A DNA stretch of 64,000 bases, taken from the NCBI RefSeq assembly GCF_021088345.1, contig NZ_CP088156.1, positions 6,749,001 through 6,813,000 of the forward strand, read 5' to 3'. The DNA comes from Bradyrhizobium ontarionense. GTDB taxonomy: Bacteria > Pseudomonadota > Alphaproteobacteria > Rhizobiales > Xanthobacteraceae. How positions within the stretch are numbered: the first letter of the stretch is position 1; each line of letters begins with the position of its first letter. The position numbers and the translations under genes are program-made. The notes under the pieces are model-generated. The model ran no database searches, had not been told where the DNA came from, and saw only the letters and a list, made by a program, of their open reading frames with translations. Below are positions 1 through 8,274 of the stretch, piece after piece.

Positions 1-141
1 GGTTCCGGCACCGACACGCCTGCACGCAGTGGTGCGGGCCAGATCGGCGGCAACAACAACGGCGCCGCGGCGCCTCAGGGCAGCGGAACCAAGCCCGACG
101 CCTGCAAGGATGGCGCAGCGGAGTGTCGGCCGCAGCCGTGA
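1..141 (+). CDS. C-terminal end of a Gly/Asn/Ala-rich protein (5' partial)
   Basis: Frame 1 is open from the first base and stops with TGA at 139-141, giving the last 46 residues of a protein. They are rich in Gly, Ala, Asn and Pro and include two cysteines near the end (PDACKDGAAEC). Such a tail fits a large exported or surface protein. Because a two-partner-secretion transporter lies further downstream, a TpsA-type exoprotein is one possibility, but nothing in the 46 residues proves it. The start and all defining domains are outside the window. Confidence 0.5.
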   Translation, partial: GSGTDTPARSGAGQIGGNNNGAAAPQGSGTKPDACKDGAAECRPQP

Positions 142-363
142 GCCGACATCATGTGGCTTCGCGCGAGCGGGCGCGTAGCGTCACGTCGTTTCGTCGCACG
201 GTGAGCTGTGCCTTCCATGAGACCGACGGCGGGAGCCGGACGGTCGCCGTTGTTGCTGCTGCGCTGACACAAGAGGATAGACGGGGTCGGAAGGCCCTCG
301 CAAGCGAGTCCAGCTCGGGAAAGGTCCGCGGCGATGGCGCGGACGGCCGTCATCGCCGCAGTC

Positions 364-1029
364 CTAACTACCAGTGTCTTCCAGCGCCGGCGTCCAGGCC
401 CGCACGGGAGGGCAAGGCAATAGGCGGGCGTCTACCCGCGACGGCGCCCGCCGCTCCAGCGGACGCTTGAGCTGACCAGCGCAATGGAGCAACGCCTCGC
501 GCAATTCGACCTGGATCCGGCGCACGGACACCCGATGGCGTCGCGCGATCTCGTGCACCGACAGCTCATCGACGAACGTGGCAAAGATGATGTCGCGCTG
601 ACGCTCGGAGAGTTGCCCCAGGACGCGACTCAGCGCGGCCATCTCGGACCGAGACTCCGCGATGCGGGCGGGATCAGGCGACTCGTCGGGGATCTCCAGC
701 AGCGCATCGATCTCCGATGTCGTGAGCCTGCGACTCTCGGCCACCCGTCGGTTGGTTGCGAGATTGAGCGCGGTCCGGAACAGATAGGCGCGCGGACTCT
801 GCACAGCACCGACGTCGTTGCCGCACTCGATGCGTAGGAACGTATCCTGAAGCGCTTCGCCCGCAAGCTCGGTCGAACCCAATCGGCGCGCGAGCCGCCG
901 CTTCAGTTCGTCATAGCCATCGATCAGCGCGCTCAGCAACGCCGCTCGGCCCGAATCCCGCATCTCTGAAACGCCCGCCCCTGGGTGACCTTTCGGAACA
1001 CGCGGCCGCGAAGGTCTCGTCACTAACAA
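364..1029 (-). CDS. RNA polymerase sigma factor, ECF family (FecI-like)
   Basis: This 221-residue protein has the layout of an ECF sigma factor. A region 2 core lies around residues 40-105 (AGEALQDTFLRIE, then SPRAYLFRTALNLATNRRV) and a region 4 helix-turn-helix around 135-185 (LSERQRDIIFATFVDELSVHEIARR). The SPRAYLFR-xALN pattern is typical of FecI-like factors that respond to cell-surface signalling. The C-terminal 30 residues are Pro/Arg-rich and extra to the fold. It is transcribed away from the PstS-like gene and has no FecR partner beside it in the window; a partner may lie to the left. It resembles the second sigma factor at 4431-5039. The start may lie a little downstream, at an internal Met before the DSGRAALL stretch. 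Confidence 0.85.
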   Translation of the reverse strand: MLVTRPSRPRVPKGHPGAGVSEMRDSGRAALLSALIDGYDELKRRLARRLGSTELAGEALQDTFLRIECGNDVGAVQSPRAYLFRTALNLATNRRVAESRRLTTSEIDALLEIPDESPDPARIAESRSEMAALSRVLGQLSERQRDIIFATFVDELSVHEIARRHRVSVRRIQVELREALLHCAGQLKRPLERRAPSRVDARLLPCPPVRAWTPALEDTGS

Positions 1030-1406
1030 GGTACCGGTTCACGATGACTGACCCATGACATGTGTTGCAGCACGTGTCTCAAACACAACGTTGTGCTCGC
1101 TCGCAGCCAGGGCACGACGCACTGCGCGATCATCGAACAGCTGCGCGAGATTTTTCAGAGAAAGAGATTCGCCGAGACGCCGCGTCGATTGTCTCTCCAA
1201 TGCAAGCCATCGATCGCAATGACGCGGGCGAGCTTTGTGGGATCATCAATCCGTCCCCAATGATCGCACCGGTCGTGCCGGAGAGTGGATCGCTTATCCG
1301 ACTGATCGTTGCATCATGATGGGTCCTCACCCTCCCCACCGACGACGACCCGCATCGTTGCGCATCGAAGGCTCGCAATCTGACTGCAACCCCACGGAGA
1401 TTTCCG
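1030..1406. promoter_or_regulatory. Divergent intergenic region with a 12-bp palindrome
   Basis: This 377-bp region separates the minus-strand sigma gene from the plus-strand PstS-like gene and should hold both promoters. A perfect palindrome CACAACGTTGTG lies at 1084-1095, about 55 bp upstream of the sigma start, and could be an operator. I see no convincing gene: the short open frames here have no recognisable features. No regulator can be named from the sequence. Confidence 0.35.
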
Positions 1407-3320
1407 ATGACGACTCGTTCTTCGATCAGCCGCCTGCGCTGCACCGCTTCGGTGCTGGTGCTGTCGACTGCCGCGACCTTTGCCGCAGCGGTGCAGCCTG
1501 CCGCTGCCCAGACCGCCGTCTACGGCGGCGGCAGCACGCTGGTGTCGCTCGCCATGCGCCAGGCCATGGACTGCTATAACGCGCAGACCGTGACCAGCGA
1601 CGGCTACAGCTTCTCGACCGGCTTCGATGCGACGGCCCCGACGCCCGGGCTTCTGCCCCAGACGGCGGACGGCGCCAATTGCAGCCAGCTCGGTGCGCTC
1701 GGAACGGTCGGCCTCTACGCCGCCGTCGGCTCCGGCGCCGGTCAGCGCGCCTTCATCACCAACGATCCGAAGCAGCTGCTCCGTGGCAGCGCGCCGACGC
1801 TGTCGCTGCCGGCCGTGCCGCCGGTGTTCCTCGAGAGCGGCGTTCCGGCGCTTGCGACCTATCCCTATGCGCGCGTCGACTTCGGCGCCGGCGACTCGCC
1901 GCTTCCGAGCTCGCCGACGAACACGCCGAGCGTGACGGCCCTGACCAATTTCTCCTCGGTCAGCAACTGGCAGAACCAGACCAACATCACGGCCAGCAAC
2001 GCGTCCTCTGCCACGGCCTATAACGCTGCCGCCTTCGGCCCAGCAGTCCAGCTGCCGATGATCGAGGCTCCGGTGGCGATCGTCGTCAACACCAACAGCA
2101 CCCCGACGGCCACCTGGACCATCAACTCGGCCGGCACAGCGGGCACGCCCGGTTCGGCGATCCAGCTCTCGACCGCTCAGCTCTGCGCCATCTTCTCGGG
2201 CGAGGTGCGTGACTGGAGCTCCACCGCTGCAATCGCGGCGCTCGACAACGTCGGCCAGGCCCGCGTCCAGACCTTCATGGACGACAACACCGGCAACGGC
2301 GGTGCGGCCCAGGCCTACGTTTCGAATTCGCTGCCGATCCAAGTCGCGTTCCGTTCCGACGGCTCCGGCACCAGCTTCATCCTCACGAACTTCCTCGCCA
2401 ACAGCTGTCCTCAGCTCGATGCCGATGGTTCGCACAACTACGCGAAGATCTTCACCGGCGTGGGCGTCACCTTCGCCAGCACGGTCGTGACGCTCAACGA
2501 CCAGGTGACCGGAACGACCACGACCACCACGATCGCCGCCAAGACCAACGCGTCGGCTGTCAACCTGCCGTCGACGACCTTCGCCAACCTGATCGCCAAC
2601 ATCAAGGCCGTGAAGGGTGTCGACGTCTCGACCGGCGCCGGCGGCTGGCTCGCGGGCAACGGTACCGGCGAAGTCGCCGACACCGTCAACAGCAACGCGC
2701 AGAATGCCAACGGCAATTACCTGGGCGGTCGCATCGGCTATGTCAGCAACGACTTTGCCAAGCCCTACAACCCTGCCGCCAGCGGGCCGCTCTCGGCCAG
2801 CGTCCAGAACGACGATCAGCGCGCTCGTGGTGTCTATCACCCGGGTGACCAGGGGGAGAACTTCATCGCGCCGACCCCGGCGTCTGCGGATCTCGCCTTC
2901 CAGAGCGTGACTGTGCCCACTGGCACGGATTACGCGTCCTGGAACCTCTACAACCAGACCTATGCTGGTGTCGGTCAGAACGCCGGCGTCACGGTCGACG
3001 GCAAGTCGCAGCTCGGCCTGCCGATCACCGCGGGGGCCTATCCGATCACCGGCACGACCTTCGCCTATCTCTATAGCTGCTACAACACGACGTCGGCCCC
3101 GACCCGCGTGGCCGACATCACCAACTTCCTGACTTGGTTCTATTCGAGCCAGGATGCGGCCAGCGTTCTTCAGAACAACGGCTTCAATGCGCTCAACGCC
3201 TCGTTTGCGACCCAGATCAAGACGAGCTACCTGACCTCCGGCAGCGGCGTTGCCATCGCCGCCAGCTCGACCCAGGCCGACGGTTGCAGCACCGTCGCCG
3301 CCGGCGCCGGCGCTCAGTAA
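1407..3320 (+). CDS. Large PstS-like periplasmic/secreted substrate-binding protein
   Basis: This 637-residue protein begins with a signal peptide (residues 1-35, cleavage after a PAAAQ-type end). It is followed by GGGSTL, which matches the first phosphate-contact loop of PstS-type binding proteins. Near residue 315 the stretch FRSDGSGTSF matches the second anion-binding loop (S-G-T). Ordinary PstS proteins have about 350 residues, so this one carries large insertions. It stands alone, without pstCAB genes, and ends at a strong terminator, so it is probably not part of a normal phosphate ABC importer. It may scavenge phosphate outside the inner membrane or be a secreted protein. The nearby ECF sigma and TonB genes suggest control by a surface-signalling or phosphate-starvation circuit, which is inference. 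Confidence 0.8.
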   Translation: MTTRSSISRLRCTASVLVLSTAATFAAAVQPAAAQTAVYGGGSTLVSLAMRQAMDCYNAQTVTSDGYSFSTGFDATAPTPGLLPQTADGANCSQLGALGTVGLYAAVGSGAGQRAFITNDPKQLLRGSAPTLSLPAVPPVFLESGVPALATYPYARVDFGAGDSPLPSSPTNTPSVTALTNFSSVSNWQNQTNITASNASSATAYNAAAFGPAVQLPMIEAPVAIVVNTNSTPTATWTINSAGTAGTPGSAIQLSTAQLCAIFSGEVRDWSSTAAIAALDNVGQARVQTFMDDNTGNGGAAQAYVSNSLPIQVAFRSDGSGTSFILTNFLANSCPQLDADGSHNYAKIFTGVGVTFASTVVTLNDQVTGTTTTTTIAAKTNASAVNLPSTTFANLIANIKAVKGVDVSTGAGGWLAGNGTGEVADTVNSNAQNANGNYLGGRIGYVSNDFAKPYNPAASGPLSASVQNDDQRARGVYHPGDQGENFIAPTPASADLAFQSVTVPTGTDYASWNLYNQTYAGVGQNAGVTVDGKSQLGLPITAGAYPITGTTFAYLYSCYNTTSAPTRVADITNFLTWFYSSQDAASVLQNNGFNALNASFATQIKTSYLTSGSGVAIAASSTQADGCSTVAAGAGAQ

Positions 3321-3373
3321 GGCAGTTGCAGGGGCCGCAGGTCCCGCGCAGATTGCCCAGTCACAATCCCGGG

Positions 3374-3405
3374 CCGGGCGCCGTCATGGCGCCCGGTTTC
3401 GTTTT
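3374..3405 (+). terminator. Rho-independent terminator after the PstS-like gene
   Basis: A perfect 9-bp stem (CCGGGCGCC at 3374-3382 and GGCGCCCGG at 3388-3396) has a 5-base loop GTCAT and is followed by TTTCGTTTT. It lies 54 bp after the stop of the PstS-like gene and should end its transcript, separating it from the TonB gene downstream. Confidence 0.85.
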
Positions 3406-3618
3406 GTAGTTGCAGACTCCAAATTGCTGAACGCCTGTGACAGGGACTCACCGCGAGCGGCCGAAACGATCGCGCGGCGCCTCGACATCGGATCAATAAC
3501 GCGATACCAGCTTGGCTGTGCCTGGGAAGATGTTCACGGGAAGAACCATGTGGCGCTCGGCGTCCCTCAGCCGGCCGGTTCATGATTTCGGCATGCGTGC
3601 TTGAATGGATTGAATTCG

Positions 3619-4365
3619 ATGGCGCAGAGCGCGTGGCGGTCCAAGCACATTGATGAGGAGTTGCAACACCACGACTGGCGTGCGGCAGCTCCGGCAATCG
3701 GTCTGCGCTCGCTCGCAGCCGTTGCAATGACCGTGCCGGCCCTTCTGGCCGTCGGTGTCTACTGGCTGCGTCACACGCCGACCGGCACCGGGATGCCCTC
3801 GAGCGACAACGTGATGCAGGTGCGGCTCGTCGCGTCGCCGGCGACCGATGCCGCGCGGCCGGTCGTTACAGCGAACACGCCGGCCCTGTCTCCGGCCAGC
3901 GCCCCGGCTCAGGATCCGAAAGTCGCTGCGGCTGCAGCCGTGGCCGGGTCCGAGAGCGTGACGGCTCGGGACTCGACGGCGCCTGGGTTGGCGTTGTCGC
4001 ATCTGCCGGCCGCGCCGGCGTGGGACGCGCCCGTTCCCGGCTCGCCGCTTACCGTGACGCGGGCGATGCCTGATCAGAAGACGATGACCTTCGTCCGCAC
4101 GGTCAAGTCGCATATCGCCCGTTTTCAGTATTATCCTGAGCGCGCCCAGCGCGAGCGCAACCAGGGCCAGGTCGGTCTCGTGCTCACGCTGCGGCGTGAC
4201 GGCACGGTCACGAACGTCCGGATCGCATCGAGTTCCGGCTTCGCCGCTCTCGACGCGGCCGCCGTCGACACGGTGAGAAGGGCGCAGCCGCTGCCGAGCA
4301 TTCCGGTGGAATTGCCGGGGCAGCTTAGCCTGGACTACACGATCGCGTTCGATCTGCCACAGTAG
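3619..4365 (+). CDS. TonB-family energy transducer
   Basis: The protein (248 residues from the ATG at 3619; an in-frame TTG at 3601 is less likely) has a short cytoplasmic N-terminus and one transmembrane segment around residues 28-46. A Pro/Ala/Ser-rich periplasmic linker follows, then a TonB C-terminal domain of about 90 residues. The end domain shows the family pattern GQVGLVLTLRRDGTV then SSSGFAALDAAAVDTVRRAQPLP. TonB proteins pass the energy of the inner-membrane proton gradient to outer-membrane receptors or transporters. No receptor and no ExbB/ExbD lie beside it; the nearest pair is at 8274-10680. It is followed 65 bp later by an ECF sigma gene. It is one of three TonB-type proteins in the window. 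Confidence 0.85.
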   Translation: MAQSAWRSKHIDEELQHHDWRAAAPAIGLRSLAAVAMTVPALLAVGVYWLRHTPTGTGMPSSDNVMQVRLVASPATDAARPVVTANTPALSPASAPAQDPKVAAAAAVAGSESVTARDSTAPGLALSHLPAAPAWDAPVPGSPLTVTRAMPDQKTMTFVRTVKSHIARFQYYPERAQRERNQGQVGLVLTLRRDGTVTNVRIASSSGFAALDAAAVDTVRRAQPLPSIPVELPGQLSLDYTIAFDLPQ

Positions 4366-4430
4366 TTGGCCAACGGCGCCACCATTTCTGGTCGTCACGT
4401 CACTGTCATTCTCCGCCGATAGGTAAACGA

Positions 4431-5039
4431 GTGGGGTTGAGAACTGCCTGCAAATGCGGGCGGCGTCACGGGGCTGCGTTGGTGTCGTATTCGAACAGCA
4501 AATCGCTGCGTGATGTGCTCGCGGCGGATTATGAAAGTCTGGCTCGCCGCCTGACGCGCTGCCTCGGCTCGCCGGACATCGCGCGCGAGGCGCTTCACGA
4601 GGCTTTTGTTCGAGCGGATCGCGTCTCCGAGGCCATTCCTGTCCGCAGTCCCGTGGACTATCTGTTCCGGATGGCGCTCAATTTGGCAAAGGATCATCGC
4701 AAGAGCGAGCGCCGGCTTCTGAACGCCTCCGAAATCGAGGCGATCATGGCTTTGCCCGACGAGCGTCCGGGGCCTGCTGCTGAGGTCGAGTCTCGCTTCG
4801 AGCTCGAACAATTCGAAAGGGCGCTTGCGGAGTTGCCGCCGCGCAAGCGCGACGTCTTCATCAGCGCCCATCTCGAGCTCGTGCCGCATCGCGAGATTGC
4901 CAAACGTTTCGGCATCAACGTGCGCACCGTCGAGTTCGATCTGCAGCACGCCATGGAGCATCTCAGCCGCCGGCTCGGGCGCAAGGTCGTCCGCAGATTC
5001 GGTCCCCGTGCGACCGCCCAATCCAGCGACCGCAGCTAG
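4431..5039 (+). CDS. RNA polymerase sigma factor, ECF family (FecI-like)
   Basis: This is a FecI-like ECF sigma factor. Region 2 covers roughly residues 27-95 (IAREALHEAFVRADR, then SPVDYLFRMALNLAKDHR) and region 4 residues 125-185 (LPPRKRDVFISAHLELVPHREIAKRF). The GTG at 4431 gives 202 residues and has AGGT seven bases upstream. A GTG at 4482 would give 185 residues, closer to the usual size, so the start is uncertain. It is followed 167 bp later by a FecR-type regulator, the usual sigma/anti-sigma order. By analogy with the P. aeruginosa VreI/VreR pair it could drive the secretion operon starting at 6508, but no promoter evidence is available. Confidence 0.88.
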   Translation: MGLRTACKCGRRHGAALVSYSNSKSLRDVLAADYESLARRLTRCLGSPDIAREALHEAFVRADRVSEAIPVRSPVDYLFRMALNLAKDHRKSERRLLNASEIEAIMALPDERPGPAAEVESRFELEQFERALAELPPRKRDVFISAHLELVPHREIAKRFGINVRTVEFDLQHAMEHLSRRLGRKVVRRFGPRATAQSSDRS

Positions 5040-5206
5040 CGCGGCGCAATCCTGCGAGAAGGGAGCTTGCCGCATTCCGGCTTTGTACGCTATTCAGCGG
5101 TGAACGAGCGCCGGAATGGAATTGAGGCTCCGCCGATATCGGGATTGAAGCGTGCGAAGTATTCGGGTTTCCATTTCGGTCCAACGCTGTACGAATCGTC
5201 TATCAG

Positions 5207-6277
5207 ATGACCGCGGGGCGTTGCCGTGAGGGAACCGTCCCTCAGCCGCCGAAACAAGCGAGCGACGTCATCTTGATCGCAGGCGACGACAGCCACTCGG
5301 ACATGGATCAGACTCTTCGTCAGGCCTTGGCATGGGTGATACGGCTTAATTCCGGGGAGGCAACCTCGGACGATGCTGCTGCGTTGACGTCGTGGCGAGA
5401 GCGAAGCCCTGAGCATGAAGCCGCGTTTCGGCAGGCGGTGACGCTATGGCACGGCTTTGGTGACGCCACCCGCAAGCTCGCGGGTGATGCTGCGTTCGTC
5501 AAAGCCGCTTCACGCCGCCCGGAGCCGATGCCTCGCGCTGGTCTCGGCCGCCGCGCGCTGATCGGAGGAGCGATGGCGGCTGCAGCATCGGTGGCCGGCG
5601 GCTATCTGGCGCTCCGTCCGCCGCTGGAGCTCTGGCCGTCGCTGCAGGAACTATCGGCCGACATGCGGACGGCCAAGGGCGAGCGGCGCAGCGTTGCGTT
5701 CGCGGGCGACGCCTCCGTGGTACTCAACACCCAGACCAGCATCGCGCTGCGGCCGGCAGATGGGCCTCGGCGCTTCGAGCTCATCTCGGGAGAGGCCGCA
5801 GTGCAGTGCGGGCCGACCGCGCAGGATCCGGTGATCATCGATGCTGCGGGTGGTCAGATCACCGCGTTGCAGGCCGACTTCAACCTGAGGTGCCTCGGTG
5901 GTCTTGTGACCGTCTCCTGTCTTGACGGCAGCGTCGATGTTGCGTGCAAGGGCCGCGTCGTCAGGATCGTCAAGGCTCAGCAAGTTTCCTACTCAGTCGA
6001 AGCGGGACTCGGGTCGACGTCGCGCCTGGATCTGGACTCGGCCAAGGCGTGGCAGAATGGCCTTCTGATCGTGCGCGACTGGCCCGTCAATCGCCTGGTG
6101 GGCGAGATCAACCGCTATCGCCCCGGCAAGATCGTGGTCCTGGACGAGCAGCTGGGGCGACGCATGATCTCGGGTACGTTCCATCTTGATCACTTGGACG
6201 ACTTCATCAGTCAGGCCGAGAATCTGTTCGGAGCCAAGGCGCGCTCCTTGCCGGGCGGCCTCGTTCTGCTGAGCTGA
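5207..6277 (+). CDS. FecR-family anti-sigma / sigma regulator
   Basis: The 356-residue protein has the three-part FecR layout. An N-terminal helical sigma-binding domain (DUF4880 type, about residues 35-90, with the HEAAFRQAVTLWHGF pattern) comes first, then a transmembrane stretch near 115-135 (a GGAMAAAASVAGGYL run). A periplasmic FecR domain (about 150-245, containing TAKGERRSVAFAGDASVVLNT) and a C-terminal STN/DUF4974-like segment complete it. FecR proteins hold an ECF sigma factor and release it when an outer-membrane receptor signals. The partner is presumably the sigma factor just upstream. No signalling TonB receptor lies next to the pair, so the signal source is open. The start could instead be the ATG at 5303, which begins MDQTLRQ. 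Confidence 0.88.
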   Translation: MTAGRCREGTVPQPPKQASDVILIAGDDSHSDMDQTLRQALAWVIRLNSGEATSDDAAALTSWRERSPEHEAAFRQAVTLWHGFGDATRKLAGDAAFVKAASRRPEPMPRAGLGRRALIGGAMAAAASVAGGYLALRPPLELWPSLQELSADMRTAKGERRSVAFAGDASVVLNTQTSIALRPADGPRRFELISGEAAVQCGPTAQDPVIIDAAGGQITALQADFNLRCLGGLVTVSCLDGSVDVACKGRVVRIVKAQQVSYSVEAGLGSTSRLDLDSAKAWQNGLLIVRDWPVNRLVGEINRYRPGKIVVLDEQLGRRMISGTFHLDHLDDFISQAENLFGAKARSLPGGLVLLS

Positions 6278-6507
6278 CGCGCCTCGCTCACCGGATACGG
6301 CCGGTCGCTGTGCCACCTTAGATTCAGGGCTGCAGACGAAGAGCCGCGGATCTCGTCGGATCAGGCGGAGCGCTCGCCCCGCGATCCGCTGCGGATGCTT
6401 TGCAAACGGCGAAACGCGATCTGCGAATCGGGTTGTACAAACCAGGCATTCGTTAAAATTCCGATTCAGTCTCTCCGGGTATCGGTCGTCTGTCCTGCAG
6501 AGGCACC

Positions 6508-8274
6508 ATGCTTGCGGCTTCCTGCCGCGGCGCCCTGTGTGTGCCCGAAGGCGAGCGGAAGTCCGTGCGGGTCAGAATTGGGTACGAGCGGGGCGGGCGT
6601 TGGTCGGCGCGGCCGACACTGATCGGTTCGGCTATGCTTGTTTCCGTGAGCGTCATGGTCAGCGGCAGCGTCGCTCCGGTGCGGGCCGAGGCTGCGGCGG
6701 GACAGCAGCCGTCGGCTGGTGCGGCGAAGCCGGCAGCTGGCCCGCTGCAGCGTTTCGATATCGATGACTTTGCGGTTCAAGGCGCCGAGAAACTGGCGGA
6801 TGTGGACCTCGAAGAGGCCATTTACCCCTTTCTTGGCCCCAACAAGACGGCCGAGGATGTCGAGAAGGCGCGCGCGGCACTCGAGAAGGCCTATCACGAC
6901 AAGGGGTTTCAGGCCGTCTCGGTGGAGGTTCCTCCGCAGAACCCGTCGAACAAGGTCGTCATCCTCAAGGTGAGAGAGCTCAAGGTCGGCCGGCTCCGCG
7001 TCAAGAATTCCCGCTACTTCGATACTGACAAGATCAAGGACGGGGCGCCCTCGCTCAAGGAGGGCACCGTCCCGAACTTCAACGACCTGACCAAGGACAT
7101 CTACGCACTCAACCAGTGGCCGGATCGCCGCGTCACGCCGGCATTGCGCGCCGGCGTCACTCCGGGAACCGTCGACGTCGACCTCGCTGTCGAGGACAAG
7201 GCGCCGATTCACGGCAGCCTCGAATTCAACAACCGACGTTCCGGCGACACGACCGCGACCAGGGCCATCGCCACTGTCCATTATGACAATCTCTGGCAGC
7301 TCGGACATTCGCTGACGCTCAGCTATCAGGTCGCGCCGCAGCGGCCGAAGGACACGGAAGTGTTCTCGGCATCCTATCTGGCGCGCCTGCCGGTCGATTG
7401 GCTGGCGCTGCTGGCTTACGCGGTGAAGTCGAACAGCGATGTGGCCACGGTCGGCGGTACCAACATCGTCGGTCCGGGCCAGATCGTGGGCACGCGCGCC
7501 GTGATGACGCTGCCGGGCCGCGATGGATTCACGCAGACGCTGTCGGCCGGCGTCGACTACAAGCATTTCTTCCAGCTCGTCTCCCTGAACGGCGGCGGTT
7601 TCGCGTCCCCGGTCACGTATTTCCCTGCCGTGGCCAGCTATACGGGAACCTTCCAGGGCGAGAAGTTCACGACGCAGTTCAATGCGTCGCTGACGTCGAA
7701 TCTGCGCCCGCTGTCGAGTGACCATGTCGCATTCGACAACAAGCGCTATGCGGCATCGGCGAGCTTCACGCATGTGAACGTCGATGTCTCGCACACCCAG
7801 GAGCTGCCGGAAGGCTACCAGCTCTGGGGCAGGCTGCAGGGACAGAAGGCGGACGGGCCTCTGGTCTCGAGCGAGCAGATCAGCGCGGGCGGCCTCGACA
7901 CGGTGCGTGGCTATCTGGAGTCGGAAACGCTGGGCGACGACGGTGTCATCGGTAACATCGAACTGCGCAGCCCCGACATCGGCGCGATGCTGCAGAAGCA
8001 GATGAAGGATGAGACCGGGCAGGGCGCACCGCGCTTCACGACCTTCAACGAGACGCGGCTGTTCCTGTTTGCCGATGCCGGTCTGGTTCACACCCAGCGC
8101 GCTCTCACGGATCAGACGTCGCAAGCGGACCTCTGGAGCTATGGCGTCGGGACCCGCTTCAAGATGTTCAACGCCTTCAACGGCCTGTTCGCGCTCTCGG
8201 TGCCGATGATGAACCAAACCTATACCCGCGCGGGCAATCCGCGCCTCAATGTCCGACTCTGGGGCGAATTCTGA
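6508..8274 (+). CDS. Two-partner secretion outer-membrane transporter (ShlB/FhaC/HecB family)
   Basis: This is a TpsB-type Omp85-family transporter of up to 588 residues. After a signal-like segment come a POTRA domain (about residues 85-165, FDIDDFAVQGAEKL) and a second POTRA-like part with the RVTPALRAG/PGTVDVDL pattern typical of FhaC-type proteins. A 16-strand beta-barrel follows and ends in an aromatic residue (WGEF). The VRGYLES motif near residue 470 is the conserved loop-6 V-R-G-Y signature. Such proteins move a large TpsA exoprotein through the outer membrane. The next gene overlaps by one base. The ATG at 6634, which begins directly with a signal peptide, may be the true start. The position beside ExbB/ExbD/TonB recalls P. 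aeruginosa PdtB (from memory). Confidence 0.88.
   Translation: MLAASCRGALCVPEGERKSVRVRIGYERGGRWSARPTLIGSAMLVSVSVMVSGSVAPVRAEAAAGQQPSAGAAKPAAGPLQRFDIDDFAVQGAEKLADVDLEEAIYPFLGPNKTAEDVEKARAALEKAYHDKGFQAVSVEVPPQNPSNKVVILKVRELKVGRLRVKNSRYFDTDKIKDGAPSLKEGTVPNFNDLTKDIYALNQWPDRRVTPALRAGVTPGTVDVDLAVEDKAPIHGSLEFNNRRSGDTTATRAIATVHYDNLWQLGHSLTLSYQVAPQRPKDTEVFSASYLARLPVDWLALLAYAVKSNSDVATVGGTNIVGPGQIVGTRAVMTLPGRDGFTQTLSAGVDYKHFFQLVSLNGGGFASPVTYFPAVASYTGTFQGEKFTTQFNASLTSNLRPLSSDHVAFDNKRYAASASFTHVNVDVSHTQELPEGYQLWGRLQGQKADGPLVSSEQISAGGLDTVRGYLESETLGDDGVIGNIELRSPDIGAMLQKQMKDETGQGAPRFTTFNETRLFLFADAGLVHTQRALTDQTSQADLWSYGVGTRFKMFNAFNGLFALSVPMMNQTYTRAGNPRLNVRLWGEF

Noticed and set aside
1314..2840. Long antisense frame (508 residues) over the PstS-like gene
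   Set aside because: Its translation is an Arg/Gly/Val-rich mirror of GC-rich coding DNA with no domain, while the sense strand encodes a clear signal peptide and binding loops.
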